Below are positions 16,015 to 23,741 of a stretch of 50,133 bases of DNA, one piece after another. Both the position numbers and the translations under genes were made by a program. This DNA is from Anaerolineae bacterium (lineage in GTDB: Bacteria > Chloroflexota > Anaerolineae > Anaerolineales > E44-bin32): positions 1 to 50,133 of the forward strand of contig JAUWHR010000093.1 of the NCBI GenBank assembly GCA_030605795.1. The letters are read 5' to 3'. Below the pieces are notes generated by a model that did not search any database, was not told the DNA's origin, and saw only the letters and a list, made by a program, of their open reading frames with translations. Positions within the stretch are counted from its first letter, which is position 1. Every line of letters begins with the position of its first letter.

Positions 16015-18426
16015 ATGGATGCAAAATCCCTCCAAACACTCGAGCTGCCCAATATACTCGATCGCTTGGCGAGCTATGCCGCCTTTTCGGCCTCCAAGGA
16101 ATTAGCTCGCGCTCTAAGACCGACCGACGACTTGGACGAATCTCGCCGCCGCCAGAAAGAGACCACCGAGGCGCGCACCCTATTAAGTTTAGTGCCCGAC
16201 CTCACAATCGGCGGCGTACATGATATGCGGCCCCAAGCGATAGCTGCTGCCCGAGGCGTAACCTTAGAACCTACTCAACTACTCGACCTGAAGAGCACGC
16301 TGATCGCCGCCCGTACGATGCGGCGTCGATTTGATAAGAAAGGGGATTCTTTTCCTGTCTTGGCGATCCTAGCGAGTGGGCTAGAACCTTTGCCAGGATT
16401 GATAGACGCGGTCTCAAAGGTGCTCGACGAGCGTGGCGAAGTGCTCGATAGCGCCTCGGGGAAACTAGCCACTATCCGAAGGGACTTGCGGGTGGCGCAC
16501 GACCGGTTGGTAGGAAAACTACAGCGGCTGCTGAGCGACCCCAAGCTTGCACCTATGATGCAGGAACCGATTATCACTCAACGTGACGGACGCTTCGTCA
16601 TTCCACTACGGGCTGAATTCAAAGGTCGGATCAAGTCGGTGATCCACGACCGTTCCGCCTCCGGCGCTACACTGTTCATCGAGCCGCTCTCGGTGGTTGA
16701 ACTTAACAATCAAATGCGTGAGCTGCAGTTAACTGAACGGGACGAGATTCGTCACATACTGGCGGAGCTTTCGCAGCAGGTGGGTCAACAGGCCGAATCC
16801 ATCACCCGGACCGTCGAAGCCCTAGCTAACCTCGATCTGGCTTTCGCCAAGGCGCGCTACGCTGAGGTGTTGAAGGCCAACGAGCCGATCCTCAAACCTG
16901 TTAAACCTCGAGCGGACCTCCCTCATCCAGGATCGACTTTGCGTCTGCTAGCCGCCCGCCACCCGCTGCTTGACCCAGAGACTGTGGTGCCGATCGACCT
17001 GACCCTAGACTCAGATACTTATGCGCTGGTCATAACCGGGCCAAATACGGGCGGTAAGACGGTCTCGCTTAAGACGGCCGGGCTGTTAGTACTGATGGCT
17101 CAGTGTGGCCTGCACCTACCGGTCGTCTCTGGATCTGAGTTGTCGGTGTTTGATGCGGTTTATGCCGACATTGGCGATGAGCAATCTATCGAACAGTCGC
17201 TTTCAACCTTCTCGTCGCATATCTCCAACATCATCGATCTACTCAAGCGCGCAAGCCCTCGTTCCTTGGTCATCCTCGATGAATTGGGCGCTGGCACCGA
17301 TCCTCAGGAGGGGGCGGCCCTTGCACAAGCCATACTGGGGATCCTCCTTGAGCGGCAGGTGACCACACTGGTCGCTACTCATTATCCCGAGTTGAAGACG
17401 TACGCGCACACTACATTAGGGGTGAGCAATGCCAGCGTCGAGTTCGACATAGAAAGTCTACGGCCAACCTACCATCTGACCATTGGTTTACCCGGTCGTT
17501 CGAACGCTTTAGCGATTGCCAGGCGACTCGGCCTTGATGCGGAGATCGTCGATCGCGCCCGGACGATGGTCTCCCCCGAGGACTTGCGGGCAGAGGACCT
17601 ACTGAATGAGATTCACCACCAGCGGGACATGGCCAGTCAGGACAGAGTTGTAGCTGAACAAGCTCGAGAACAGGTTCAGGCGCTAGAAGCTGAATTGGCA
17701 CGACGCCTGGAAACGATCGACGACGAGCGGGTGGATTTATTGGAACGGGCTCGCTTGGAGGCAGAGGCGGAAGTGGAGGCGGTTCGGGAGCAGTTGCATG
17801 ACCTACGCCGTCGCCTGGCCAGTGCCGAGCAGCCGCTTGAGGCGTTGGAGGCGATCGAGTCAGAGGTCGAGGCTTTAGAGGATCAAATGGCCGAACCTGT
17901 CTCTCGGCCCACTTTGGGTATTGATCTACCGAGCCGCCCCTTCGATTCTGCTCAGGATAGGCCATTCCAACTGGGGGATCGGGTGCGCCTGCGTTCAATC
18001 AATGCCACGGGTGTGATCACTGGTCTCAATCCAGAGCAGGTAGAGGTGCAGGTTGGTCGGTTGAGGGTACGTGCCCGGCTGGATGATTTGGCCTCTCTTG
18101 GAGAGGATGAGCCTGCACCAGAGCATCGCCAGAGTGGAATCAGGGAGAGCAGCATGGGGAAGGGAATCGCGACGGCGCCACCGCTGGAACTCGACCTGCG
18201 AGGGCGTACGGTGGACGAGGGGCTAGAGGAGCTTGATCGGCGATTGGACGCCGCCTTCTTGGCGGGGATGCCTTTCGTGTGGGTGATCCACGGCAAGGGC
18301 ACCGGGCGCTTGCGGGAGGCTATCCGTCTAGCTCTTCGGGACAATCCCTACGTTGCCTCCTTTGAGCCGGGAAAGGCAGGGGAGGGCGGCGACGGGGTGA
18401 CCGTGGTCCGGCTAGCGAATGTATAA
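16015..18426 (+). CDS. mutS2: MutS2-type endonuclease with Smr domain
   Basis: An 803-residue protein. The MutS core ATPase has Walker A GPNTGGKT (about residue 341), Walker B LVILDELGAGTDP, and the N-terminal domains typical of MutS2. A coiled coil follows (about 530-620), then the KOW-like region and the C-terminal Smr nuclease domain (about 723-803) with LDLRGRTVDE and HGKGTGRLR. MutS2 suppresses recombination or rescues collided ribosomes in different bacteria. Eleven or so residues around SRPFDSAQDRPF (near 641-651) come from an inserted dispersed repeat. The ATG at 16015 is preferred over a TTG 21 nt upstream. Confidence 0.95.
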   Translation: MDAKSLQTLELPNILDRLASYAAFSASKELARALRPTDDLDESRRRQKETTEARTLLSLVPDLTIGGVHDMRPQAIAAARGVTLEPTQLLDLKSTLIAARTMRRRFDKKGDSFPVLAILASGLEPLPGLIDAVSKVLDERGEVLDSASGKLATIRRDLRVAHDRLVGKLQRLLSDPKLAPMMQEPIITQRDGRFVIPLRAEFKGRIKSVIHDRSASGATLFIEPLSVVELNNQMRELQLTERDEIRHILAELSQQVGQQAESITRTVEALANLDLAFAKARYAEVLKANEPILKPVKPRADLPHPGSTLRLLAARHPLLDPETVVPIDLTLDSDTYALVITGPNTGGKTVSLKTAGLLVLMAQCGLHLPVVSGSELSVFDAVYADIGDEQSIEQSLSTFSSHISNIIDLLKRASPRSLVILDELGAGTDPQEGAALAQAILGILLERQVTTLVATHYPELKTYAHTTLGVSNASVEFDIESLRPTYHLTIGLPGRSNALAIARRLGLDAEIVDRARTMVSPEDLRAEDLLNEIHHQRDMASQDRVVAEQAREQVQALEAELARRLETIDDERVDLLERARLEAEAEVEAVREQLHDLRRRLASAEQPLEALEAIESEVEALEDQMAEPVSRPTLGIDLPSRPFDSAQDRPFQLGDRVRLRSINATGVITGLNPEQVEVQVGRLRVRARLDDLASLGEDEPAPEHRQSGIRESSMGKGIATAPPLELDLRGRTVDEGLEELDRRLDAAFLAGMPFVWVIHGKGTGRLREAIRLALRDNPYVASFEPGKAGEGGDGVTVVRLANV
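17938..17961 (+). repeat. Dispersed repeat inserted in-frame in mutS2
   Basis: The 24 bp here agree at 19 positions with the reverse complement of 26425-26448, inside an intergenic repeat. Both share CCCTTCGA and TGCTCAGG. In mutS2 it reads as PFDSAQDR in a linker before the Smr domain, so the frame survived the insertion. Confidence 0.75.
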
Positions 18427-18660
18427 CCACGTCCACCGTACTGTAATGGATCGGAGGCGGGCTACGTCGTAGGGTCGCTGATAGGGCAGCAACCGGGCGA
18501 TCACGCTTATGGGCTTGCCGCTTAGGTTGAGGATATCTTTATCACCTGTGTCGCTCCTGTCGTGTCCCTGACGAAACACCATTGATACCAATTTGGATTG
18601 CAATTCGCAACGCTCTGAGGTTTACTATTTAGGAGCCATTGTCATAGGGGAGGGTTTAAG

Positions 18661-19005
18661 ATGGATAAACTGATTGAAGCCCTGGCGCCAGTGTTCGTGG
18701 CCAGCTTCGCACTGCAGCAATTGATCGAACTACTAGATCCGATCTTAGATCAGTTGATCAAGCAGCATAAGAAGTGGATTCTTAGCGTAACGGCGTTCGT
18801 CGTCGGATTGGCGCTGTCCCTCGGCCTCGGGCTGCGCATCCTGCACCCGCTGGGGGTCACCCGCTGTGCCTGGGTCGATGTGATCCTGACCGCTCTCTTC
18901 ATCACCGGTGGCACGAAAGGGATCAATGATCTGATCAAATTCATTGGCTACAAGAAGGAAGAGGCTAAGGCTGCACTGAACGAGGTTCAAACATCCCGGG
19001 TCTAG
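18661..19005 (+). CDS. Small membrane protein of unknown function
   Basis: A 114-residue protein I do not recognise. Hydrophobic segments lie at about residues 8-25, 42-60 and 74-90, with charged ends and a final helix rich in Lys, Glu and Ala. GGGAGGG about 10 nt before the ATG supports it as a real gene. The layout (amphipathic start, two membrane helices, charged tail) resembles phage-holin-like or small scaffold membrane proteins, but that is only a shape comparison. Neighbours do not help: MutS2 upstream and a toxin-antitoxin pair downstream. Confidence 0.7.
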   Translation: MDKLIEALAPVFVASFALQQLIELLDPILDQLIKQHKKWILSVTAFVVGLALSLGLGLRILHPLGVTRCAWVDVILTALFITGGTKGINDLIKFIGYKKEEAKAALNEVQTSRV

Positions 19006-19184
19006 TCAGTTTCATACTGTGTAGAACTGTCGGATCTTTAGGTAGGAGGTTTTATACTAAGCCAATTTATGGTTTGATAAGCCAGCTAGGTCTTGGCAAG
19101 ACGCAGCAAGTGAGGGTAGTGTCCTAATATGAAAAAAGGAAAATCACTCACTGAAGAAAGATCGGCGAGGGTCATACGTGATTA

Positions 19185-19526
19185 TCAGTCTAAAGCAAGG
19201 GATATTGCAAGGCCCTCACCTATCTTCTTCATGACCTCGCTTGATAATTTACCCAATCTCTGAACAAGTCGTTTTTCTGAAATTGATCGTACTTGAAATG
19301 TATCTGCAGAAGACTTCTTTGTAAGACCATTGGCGCTATTACTCTCGACGGGTACATGCCAAACCGCTTGGGTGAATTCGTCACGCCAATTAGTTAATGG
19401 AACAATTACTCGAAGAGGTAATCTGCCAATTGAGTCACGACTTACAATGACACAGGGGCGGGTCTTATTGGTTTCCGCCCCTATGGTAGGGTCGAGATTA
19501 ACTTCCCAGACCTCGCCCCTATTCAT
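19185..19526 (-). CDS. mazF: MazF/PemK-type toxin, mRNA interferase
   Basis: A 113-residue protein with the PemK fold: RGEVWEVNLDP at the N-terminus, ETNKTRPCVIVS, RVIVPLTNW, and the C-terminal EVMKKIGEGL helix. MazF toxins cut mRNA (or other RNA) at specific sites when the antitoxin is degraded. The ATG at 19526 has GGAGAGG upstream; a longer start at 19544 lies inside the antitoxin gene and adds six residues of no clear homology. It overlaps the antitoxin stop by 8 nt. The gene is more AT-rich than its neighbours, as toxin-antitoxin modules often are. Confidence 0.9.
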   Translation of the reverse strand: MNRGEVWEVNLDPTIGAETNKTRPCVIVSRDSIGRLPLRVIVPLTNWRDEFTQAVWHVPVESNSANGLTKKSSADTFQVRSISEKRLVQRLGKLSSEVMKKIGEGLAISLALD

Positions 19527-19776
19527 AGAAATCCTCTCCATCAAGTACAGTTAAAGCTGTAAGTTCCTTGTCGGACTCGTAAAGTGGGGCAAGAGCTATT
19601 GCTGCTTCTGCTAATGCATATTCTCTTGATTGCTCGCATGCATTTTTAATAGCGTACCTGACAAAAGAAGACCGTGACATTCCTAGACTATCAGCGGTTT
19701 TGTCAAGGCATTTAATAAGTTGCTCACTAATCATTACATTTAATCTTAGTGTTTTTGGTGCGTCTTGAGTCAGCAT
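19519..19776 (-). CDS. Ribbon-helix-helix antitoxin partner of the MazF-type toxin
   Basis: An 85-residue protein. The N-terminal half (KTLRLNVMISEQLIKCLDKTA, then GMSRSSFVRYAIKNA) is a ribbon-helix-helix DNA-binding unit; the acidic C-terminal half would bind the toxin. The ATG at 19776 has AGAGGTG upstream, and a longer reading frame to 19824 lies between promoter and ribosome site, so it is rejected. Such antitoxins repress their own operon. A promoter just upstream supports expression as a two-gene unit. Confidence 0.87.
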   Translation of the reverse strand: MLTQDAPKTLRLNVMISEQLIKCLDKTADSLGMSRSSFVRYAIKNACEQSREYALAEAAIALAPLYESDKELTALTVLDGEDFYE

Positions 19777-19813
19777 TTTGCACCTCTTAATTATGCATAT
19801 TAGTTGCACATAA

Positions 19814-19842
19814 AATATAAGCAAAATAACTCATCAAGTCAA
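19814..19842 (-). promoter_or_regulatory. Sigma70-type promoter of the toxin-antitoxin operon
   Basis: On the minus strand TTGACT (19842-19837) and TATATT (19819-19814) are 17 nt apart, and the antitoxin ATG lies about 40 nt further on. The AT-rich flanks also offer space for an antitoxin operator. Confidence 0.7.
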
Positions 19843-20034
19843 TATTATTATATATAGGAAAATAATACTATTAGGTTTGGGCTAGGACTAGATCCAACAA
19901 ATAATCAATACTCCATGGCCATTTAGTGATGCCAGCTCGCACCGCCGGAGTGGATGGTAGCGAGCGACGAAAGTGGATAAAGTTACAATGAGTAAAATGG
20001 AACACAACAATCAGGATATTCGACAAGAGGTCTG

Positions 20035-20571
20035 GTGAAAACCGTCTTCCTTCTTACCGGCACACCGGGGTCGGGAAAGACGACTGCTATCAGGAAGATT
20101 GTGTCTCGTCTTTCAGGCGAGGTAGGCGGCTTCTTCACTGAAGAGATCCGAGAGAGTGGAAGGCGCACTGGATTCAGGTTAATTACACTTGATGGTCGTC
20201 AAGGTGTGTTAGCGCATGTAGACATTCGACGAGCGCCGCATATCAGTAAGTATGGAGTGGACCTTGCTGTATTGGATTCCATTGGAGTCGATTGCTTGAT
20301 GCGGGCAATTGAAGAGAAGGACGTTGTCGTCATTGATGAGATCGGACCGATGGAGCTTCTATCCGAAAGTTTCCGCAGGGTCGTGCTGCAGGCTTTGGTG
20401 AGTGATATTGTCGTACTGGGGTCGATAACCAAGCGCAGAACGAATTTCACCGACGACATCAAGAAACACCCGAACGTACAGGTGGTTGAGATCACTAGAG
20501 CCAATCGCGACAAGATCCATGCGGGTGTTCTGGAGTTGATACGAGAGACAGGTCGGTGCGAGGTTATTTAA
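20035..20571 (+). CDS. Nucleoside-triphosphatase, THEP1 family
   Basis: A 178-residue P-loop protein: Walker A GTPGSGKTT at residues 9-17, GGFFTEEIRE in the specific THEP1 position, Walker B VVVIDEIGPMEL. THEP1-type NTPases hydrolyse ATP, GTP and other triphosphates; the cell role is not known, although RNA or nucleotide metabolism has been suggested. The gene begins with GTG behind AAGAGG. It stands between the toxin-antitoxin pair and a Cas4/RecB-like nuclease gene, both of which could be functional neighbours or simply accessory cargo. Confidence 0.88.
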   Translation: MKTVFLLTGTPGSGKTTAIRKIVSRLSGEVGGFFTEEIRESGRRTGFRLITLDGRQGVLAHVDIRRAPHISKYGVDLAVLDSIGVDCLMRAIEEKDVVVIDEIGPMELLSESFRRVVLQALVSDIVVLGSITKRRTNFTDDIKKHPNVQVVEITRANRDKIHAGVLELIRETGRCEVI

Positions 20572-20651
20572 GTACAATTGTTGGCAACCTGGTGCATGGT
20601 CGCGAGGACAGTTGCCCGGGGTTCCGTGGATAACTTTTAGGAGAGACTATC

Positions 20652-21332
20652 ATGGCCAAGATGTGGAAACTCAGCCCGTCCGATCTGACGTTCCTTTGGG
20701 ACGAGTGTGAAAGGTGCTTCTATCTCAAGGTCGTCCACCAGTTCACCCGCCCATCGGCTCCCTTCCCAAGGATCTTCGGTATCATTAATACTCTGATGAA
20801 TACATACTTTCAGGGCAAAACCAGCGATGAACTCTCCCCCGATTTGCCCGAAGGTGTGGTTGAATATGGTGAAAAATGGGTTGTCTCTCAACCTATTGTC
20901 CTCCCTAACCATACCTCGCAGTGTTTCATCCTGGGCAGGTTTGACACCGTCGTAGCCTTCTCGGATGGGACTTACGCTGTCGTCGATTTCAAGACGACCG
21001 AACCAAAACCTGGCCATATCCCTTTTTACAGTCGTCAACTTCATGCCTATGCTTATGCCTTAGAACATCCTGCGCCAGGGAAGTTTGCGCTGAGCCCGAT
21101 CACAAAGTTGGGCTTGTTCTGTGTTGAGCCCACGGCGATAGATCGCTATAAGGATGGTCGGATTGCCTACATCGGAGAGGTGAGCTGGCTGGAAATCCCC
21201 AAGGATGAAACGCAATTCCTGGATTTCATCGGCGAGGTTCTAACGGTGTTGGAACAGACAGAGCCACCGCCACCTGGTCCAAGGTGTGGATATTGTCAGT
21301 ACCGCGAGCAAACTCGAAGCAGTGAATGGTAA
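20652..21332 (+). CDS. PD-(D/E)XK nuclease family protein, Cas4/RecB-like, with possible Fe-S cluster
   Basis: A 226-residue protein. The nuclease core shows GRFDTVVAF (first Asp) and AVVDFKTTEP (D-x-K part) at about residues 98-125, with a following Q/Y-rich helix (SRQLHAYAYALE), as in RecB and Cas4 families. Cysteines lie at the N-terminus (CERCFY) and C-terminus (CGYC), which is the placing of the four [4Fe-4S] ligands of Cas4/AddB-like nucleases. AGGAGAG precedes the ATG at 20652. No cas genes or arrays are nearby, so Cas4 itself is unlikely; a stand-alone repair or recombination nuclease is more likely. Confidence 0.8.
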   Translation: MAKMWKLSPSDLTFLWDECERCFYLKVVHQFTRPSAPFPRIFGIINTLMNTYFQGKTSDELSPDLPEGVVEYGEKWVVSQPIVLPNHTSQCFILGRFDTVVAFSDGTYAVVDFKTTEPKPGHIPFYSRQLHAYAYALEHPAPGKFALSPITKLGLFCVEPTAIDRYKDGRIAYIGEVSWLEIPKDETQFLDFIGEVLTVLEQTEPPPPGPRCGYCQYREQTRSSEW

Positions 21333-21380
21333 ACAGATAAAGCCCGGCAGGCTAAAGCGTAGCTGGCATTCATCCTCCTG

Positions 21381-21410
21381 ATCCCTAATCCCTGATTCCC
21401 AATCCCTAAA
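21381..21410. repeat. Short tandem heptad-like repeat (ATCCCTA/GGGATTA type)
   Basis: ATCCCTAATCCCTGATTCCC.. reads as four degenerate copies of ATCCCTA. Similar GGGATT-rich tracts, in the opposite orientation, occur at 23711-23740 and 25153-25181, so the pyr operon is bracketed and punctuated by this repeat. Confidence 0.7.
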
Positions 21411-21564
21411 TATTTTTTTAATCCTTGCGCCACTTGACAGATGCCATCTTTGCCCTAAAATGTTTGGGAATGCGTCATGCCCGGTAGAATAATATTTTCA
21501 ACACTTACATTCATCCGATCAGAGGCCTGTGCCTCCCGGCGGGTATTCTCTCACCCACGGACCC

Positions 21565-21588
21565 AGAGCCGAGAGGCTCTCTTTTTTT
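21565..21588 (+). terminator. Leader terminator/attenuator upstream of pyrC
   Basis: AGAGCC-gaga-GGCTCT followed by C and seven T is a textbook intrinsic terminator. It ends about 37 nt before the pyrC start and 230 nt after the previous gene. Upstream lies a second small hairpin, GAGGC-ctgt-GCCTC (21522-21535). A terminator placed directly in front of a pyrimidine operon suggests attenuation; the GAGAGG of the loop recalls PyrR targets, but no binding site is proven. It could also just end upstream transcription. Confidence 0.75.
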
Positions 21589-21625
21589 GCTTGTTGACGA
21601 TTGTTCTATTGCCAGGAGAGGCTCC

Positions 21626-22702
21626 GTGATCCGCCTTCCTGGTCTCATCGACCCTCATGTCCATCTACGTGAGCCGGGGGCCACGTACAAAGAGGACTTC
21701 GACAGCGGCACAGCCGCCGCTCTGGCGGGTGGCTTCACCGCGGTACTGGCGATGCCGAATACCAAGCCACCGTTGACCAACGGCCCAAGCCTAGCCCAGG
21801 CGCAGGCCGCTGCCCAGGATAAGGCCCGCTGTGACTACGGCATCTACCTTGGCGCTGGCGCTGACAATGTCGCATCGGCTGCCGAATGTGCGCTTCAGGT
21901 TTGCGGTCTTAAGATGTATCTGGATCAGACTTTTGGTCCGCTGCGCCTGGATGAATTGGCTACGCTTCGCGACCATGTAGCCCATTGGCCAGTTGATCGG
22001 CCTCTGGCGGTTCACGCTGAGGGTCGCAACCTGGCCGCTATTCTATTTCTCGCCGCGCTGCACGAACGGCCGCTGCATGTTTGTCATGTAAGCCGGAAGG
22101 CGGAGATCACCCTCATTCGAGCGGCGAAGGAGAAGGGGATCAAGGTGACATGTGAGGTGACGCCCCATCATCTCTTCCTGACGGAGGACGACCTTCCCCA
22201 ATTGGGCGCCGGCCGGGGGGAAGTGCGGCCGCGCTTGGCCACCGCCGCCGATCGGGATGCCTTATGGGCCAATTTGGAGGTGATTGATTGCTTCGCAACT
22301 GATCACGCACCTCACACACTGGCTGAGAAGGACGGCGAAAATCCGCCGCCAGGCTTCCCCGGACTGGAGACGGCGTTGGGGCTGTTGCTCACCGCCGTGC
22401 ACGAAGGACGAATGACGCTGGATGATTTATTAATCCGCACCCATACCAACCCGCGACATATCTTTGGGCTGCCTGATCAGCCCGAGACCTTCGTTGAAGT
22501 CGACCCTGATGCCCTTTGGGAAGTGCAAGCCGCCCAGATGTACACCCGATGCGGTTGGACCCCATTCGAGGGGATGCGGCTGCGGGGTCGGGTTCGTCGG
22601 GTGACGCTACGCGATCGGCTTGCTTACGCTGACGATCAGGTCCTCGCGCCACCAGGATACGGTGTGGACCTGGCGCCGTTCGCCCAAAACGAGATTTATT
22701 AG
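21626..22702 (+). CDS. pyrC: Dihydroorotase, CAD-like type
   Basis: A 358-residue amidohydrolase that closes carbamoyl-aspartate to dihydroorotate. Metal ligands are visible in DPHVHLRE, GLKMYLDQT (carboxylated Lys), VHAEG, VCHVSR and ATDHAPH. The whole protein, including PPPGFPGLET and WTPFEGMRLRG near the C-terminus, resembles the dihydroorotase domain of animal CAD more than typical bacterial PyrC. I chose the GTG at 21626 because AGGAG lies 8 nt upstream and the protein then starts IRLPGLIDPH as in CAD. A TTG at 21587 would lie in the terminator. pyrB follows after 9 nt. Confidence 0.92.
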   Translation: MIRLPGLIDPHVHLREPGATYKEDFDSGTAAALAGGFTAVLAMPNTKPPLTNGPSLAQAQAAAQDKARCDYGIYLGAGADNVASAAECALQVCGLKMYLDQTFGPLRLDELATLRDHVAHWPVDRPLAVHAEGRNLAAILFLAALHERPLHVCHVSRKAEITLIRAAKEKGIKVTCEVTPHHLFLTEDDLPQLGAGRGEVRPRLATAADRDALWANLEVIDCFATDHAPHTLAEKDGENPPPGFPGLETALGLLLTAVHEGRMTLDDLLIRTHTNPRHIFGLPDQPETFVEVDPDALWEVQAAQMYTRCGWTPFEGMRLRGRVRRVTLRDRLAYADDQVLAPPGYGVDLAPFAQNEIY

Positions 22703-22711
22703 GAGGAATCC

Positions 22712-23710
22712 ATGGCAGCTTTTGTACCCCCCAATGAACGACCTGAGCGAAGCCCTCACTTGCCTTTTGGCGACTGTCGGGAAGCACCTTTCTACGGTAA
22801 AGACATCATCTCGGTCTCCCAATTTAACCGGGAGGACCTGGAATACATTTTTGGTGTCGCCAGGGAAATGCGGGCGATGGTCGAACGTGTTGGCACTTTC
22901 GATCTGCTTAAAGGCAAGATCCTGGCTAACCTGTTCTACGAGCCCTCCACCAGGACATCTTCATCCTTCTTCTCGGCGATGGAGCGTCTGGGGGGGAGCG
23001 TAATCCCAATCAACGAGGTTACTTACTCATCCGTGGCCAAGGGTGAGTCATTACCTGACACCATTCGCACCCTGGAGTGCTATGCGGACGTGATTGTATT
23101 GCGCCATCCAGAGGTTGGATCCGCAGCGCTTGCTGCCGAGTATGCCCGTAAGCCGATCATCAATGGCGGTGATGGTATCGGCGAGCACCCAACCCAAGCG
23201 CTGCTCGACCTGTTCACAATCAAGGAAGAGTTGGGAGAGGTGGACGGACTAACGGTGACAATGCTCGGTGACCTGAAGTACGGTCGCACGGTGCACTCGT
23301 TAGCTCGATTATTATCGCTGTTCACGGTGCGGTTAAATTACATCTCCCCTGACATTCTCCGTATGCCGCCTGAGCTGATCGAGAAATTGGAAGCCAAAGG
23401 AGTATCCCAGAAGGAATATTCGACACTTGAACCGGTCCTGGCGGAAACGGATGTGCTTTACGTCACACGGGTGCAAAAGGAGCGTTTCGAGAATCTGGAT
23501 GAGTATGAGAAGGTCAAAGGCGCCTATGTCATCACTCCGGAAACGCTCGAGCAGACCAAGGATAAGATGATTGTGATGCATCCCCTGCCGCGAGTCGGGG
23601 AGATCAGCCTGGAGATCGACGCCGACCCACGAGCAGCCTACTTCCGTCAGATGGAATATGGGCTGTATGTGCGGATGGCATTGTTGGCGATGGTATTGGG
23701 AAAGGCTTAA
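22712..23710 (+). CDS. pyrB: Aspartate carbamoyltransferase catalytic chain
   Basis: A 332-residue enzyme joining carbamoyl phosphate and aspartate. The carbamoyl-phosphate motif [12 protein letters not shown] lies at about residue 75, [10 protein letters not shown] near 165 and HPLPRVGEI near 290. The first 27 residues (before FYGKDIISV) are an extension similar in position to the linker joining the dihydroorotase and transcarbamylase domains of CAD. AGGAGG at 22702-22707 precedes the ATG. No pyrI (regulatory chain) is present, so it probably acts as an unregulated trimer or with PyrC. Confidence 0.94.
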   Translation: MAAFVPPNERPERSPHLPFGDCREAPFYGKDIISVSQFNREDLEYIFGVAREMRAMVERVGTFDLLKGKILANLFYEPSTRTSSSFFSAMERLGGSVIPINEVTYSSVAKGESLPDTIRTLECYADVIVLRHPEVGSAALAAEYARKPIINGGDGIGEHPTQALLDLFTIKEELGEVDGLTVTMLGDLKYGRTVHSLARLLSLFTVRLNYISPDILRMPPELIEKLEAKGVSQKEYSTLEPVLAETDVLYVTRVQKERFENLDEYEKVKGAYVITPETLEQTKDKMIVMHPLPRVGEISLEIDADPRAAYFRQMEYGLYVRMALLAMVLGKA

Positions 23711-23741
23711 AGGGAAAGGGATTAAGGATTGGGGATCAGCA

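Noticed and set aside
18412-18603. A 63-codon minus-strand frame after mutS2
   Set aside because: It overlaps the end of mutS2 and has no recognisable domain or ribosome site.
19129-19263. A 44-codon plus-strand frame starting MKKGKSLTEERSAR
   Set aside because: It runs antisense into the toxin gene and is not similar to anything I recognise.
20652-21332. Cas4
   Set aside because: No cas1, cas2 or array is in the window; the protein is better called a Cas4/RecB-like nuclease.
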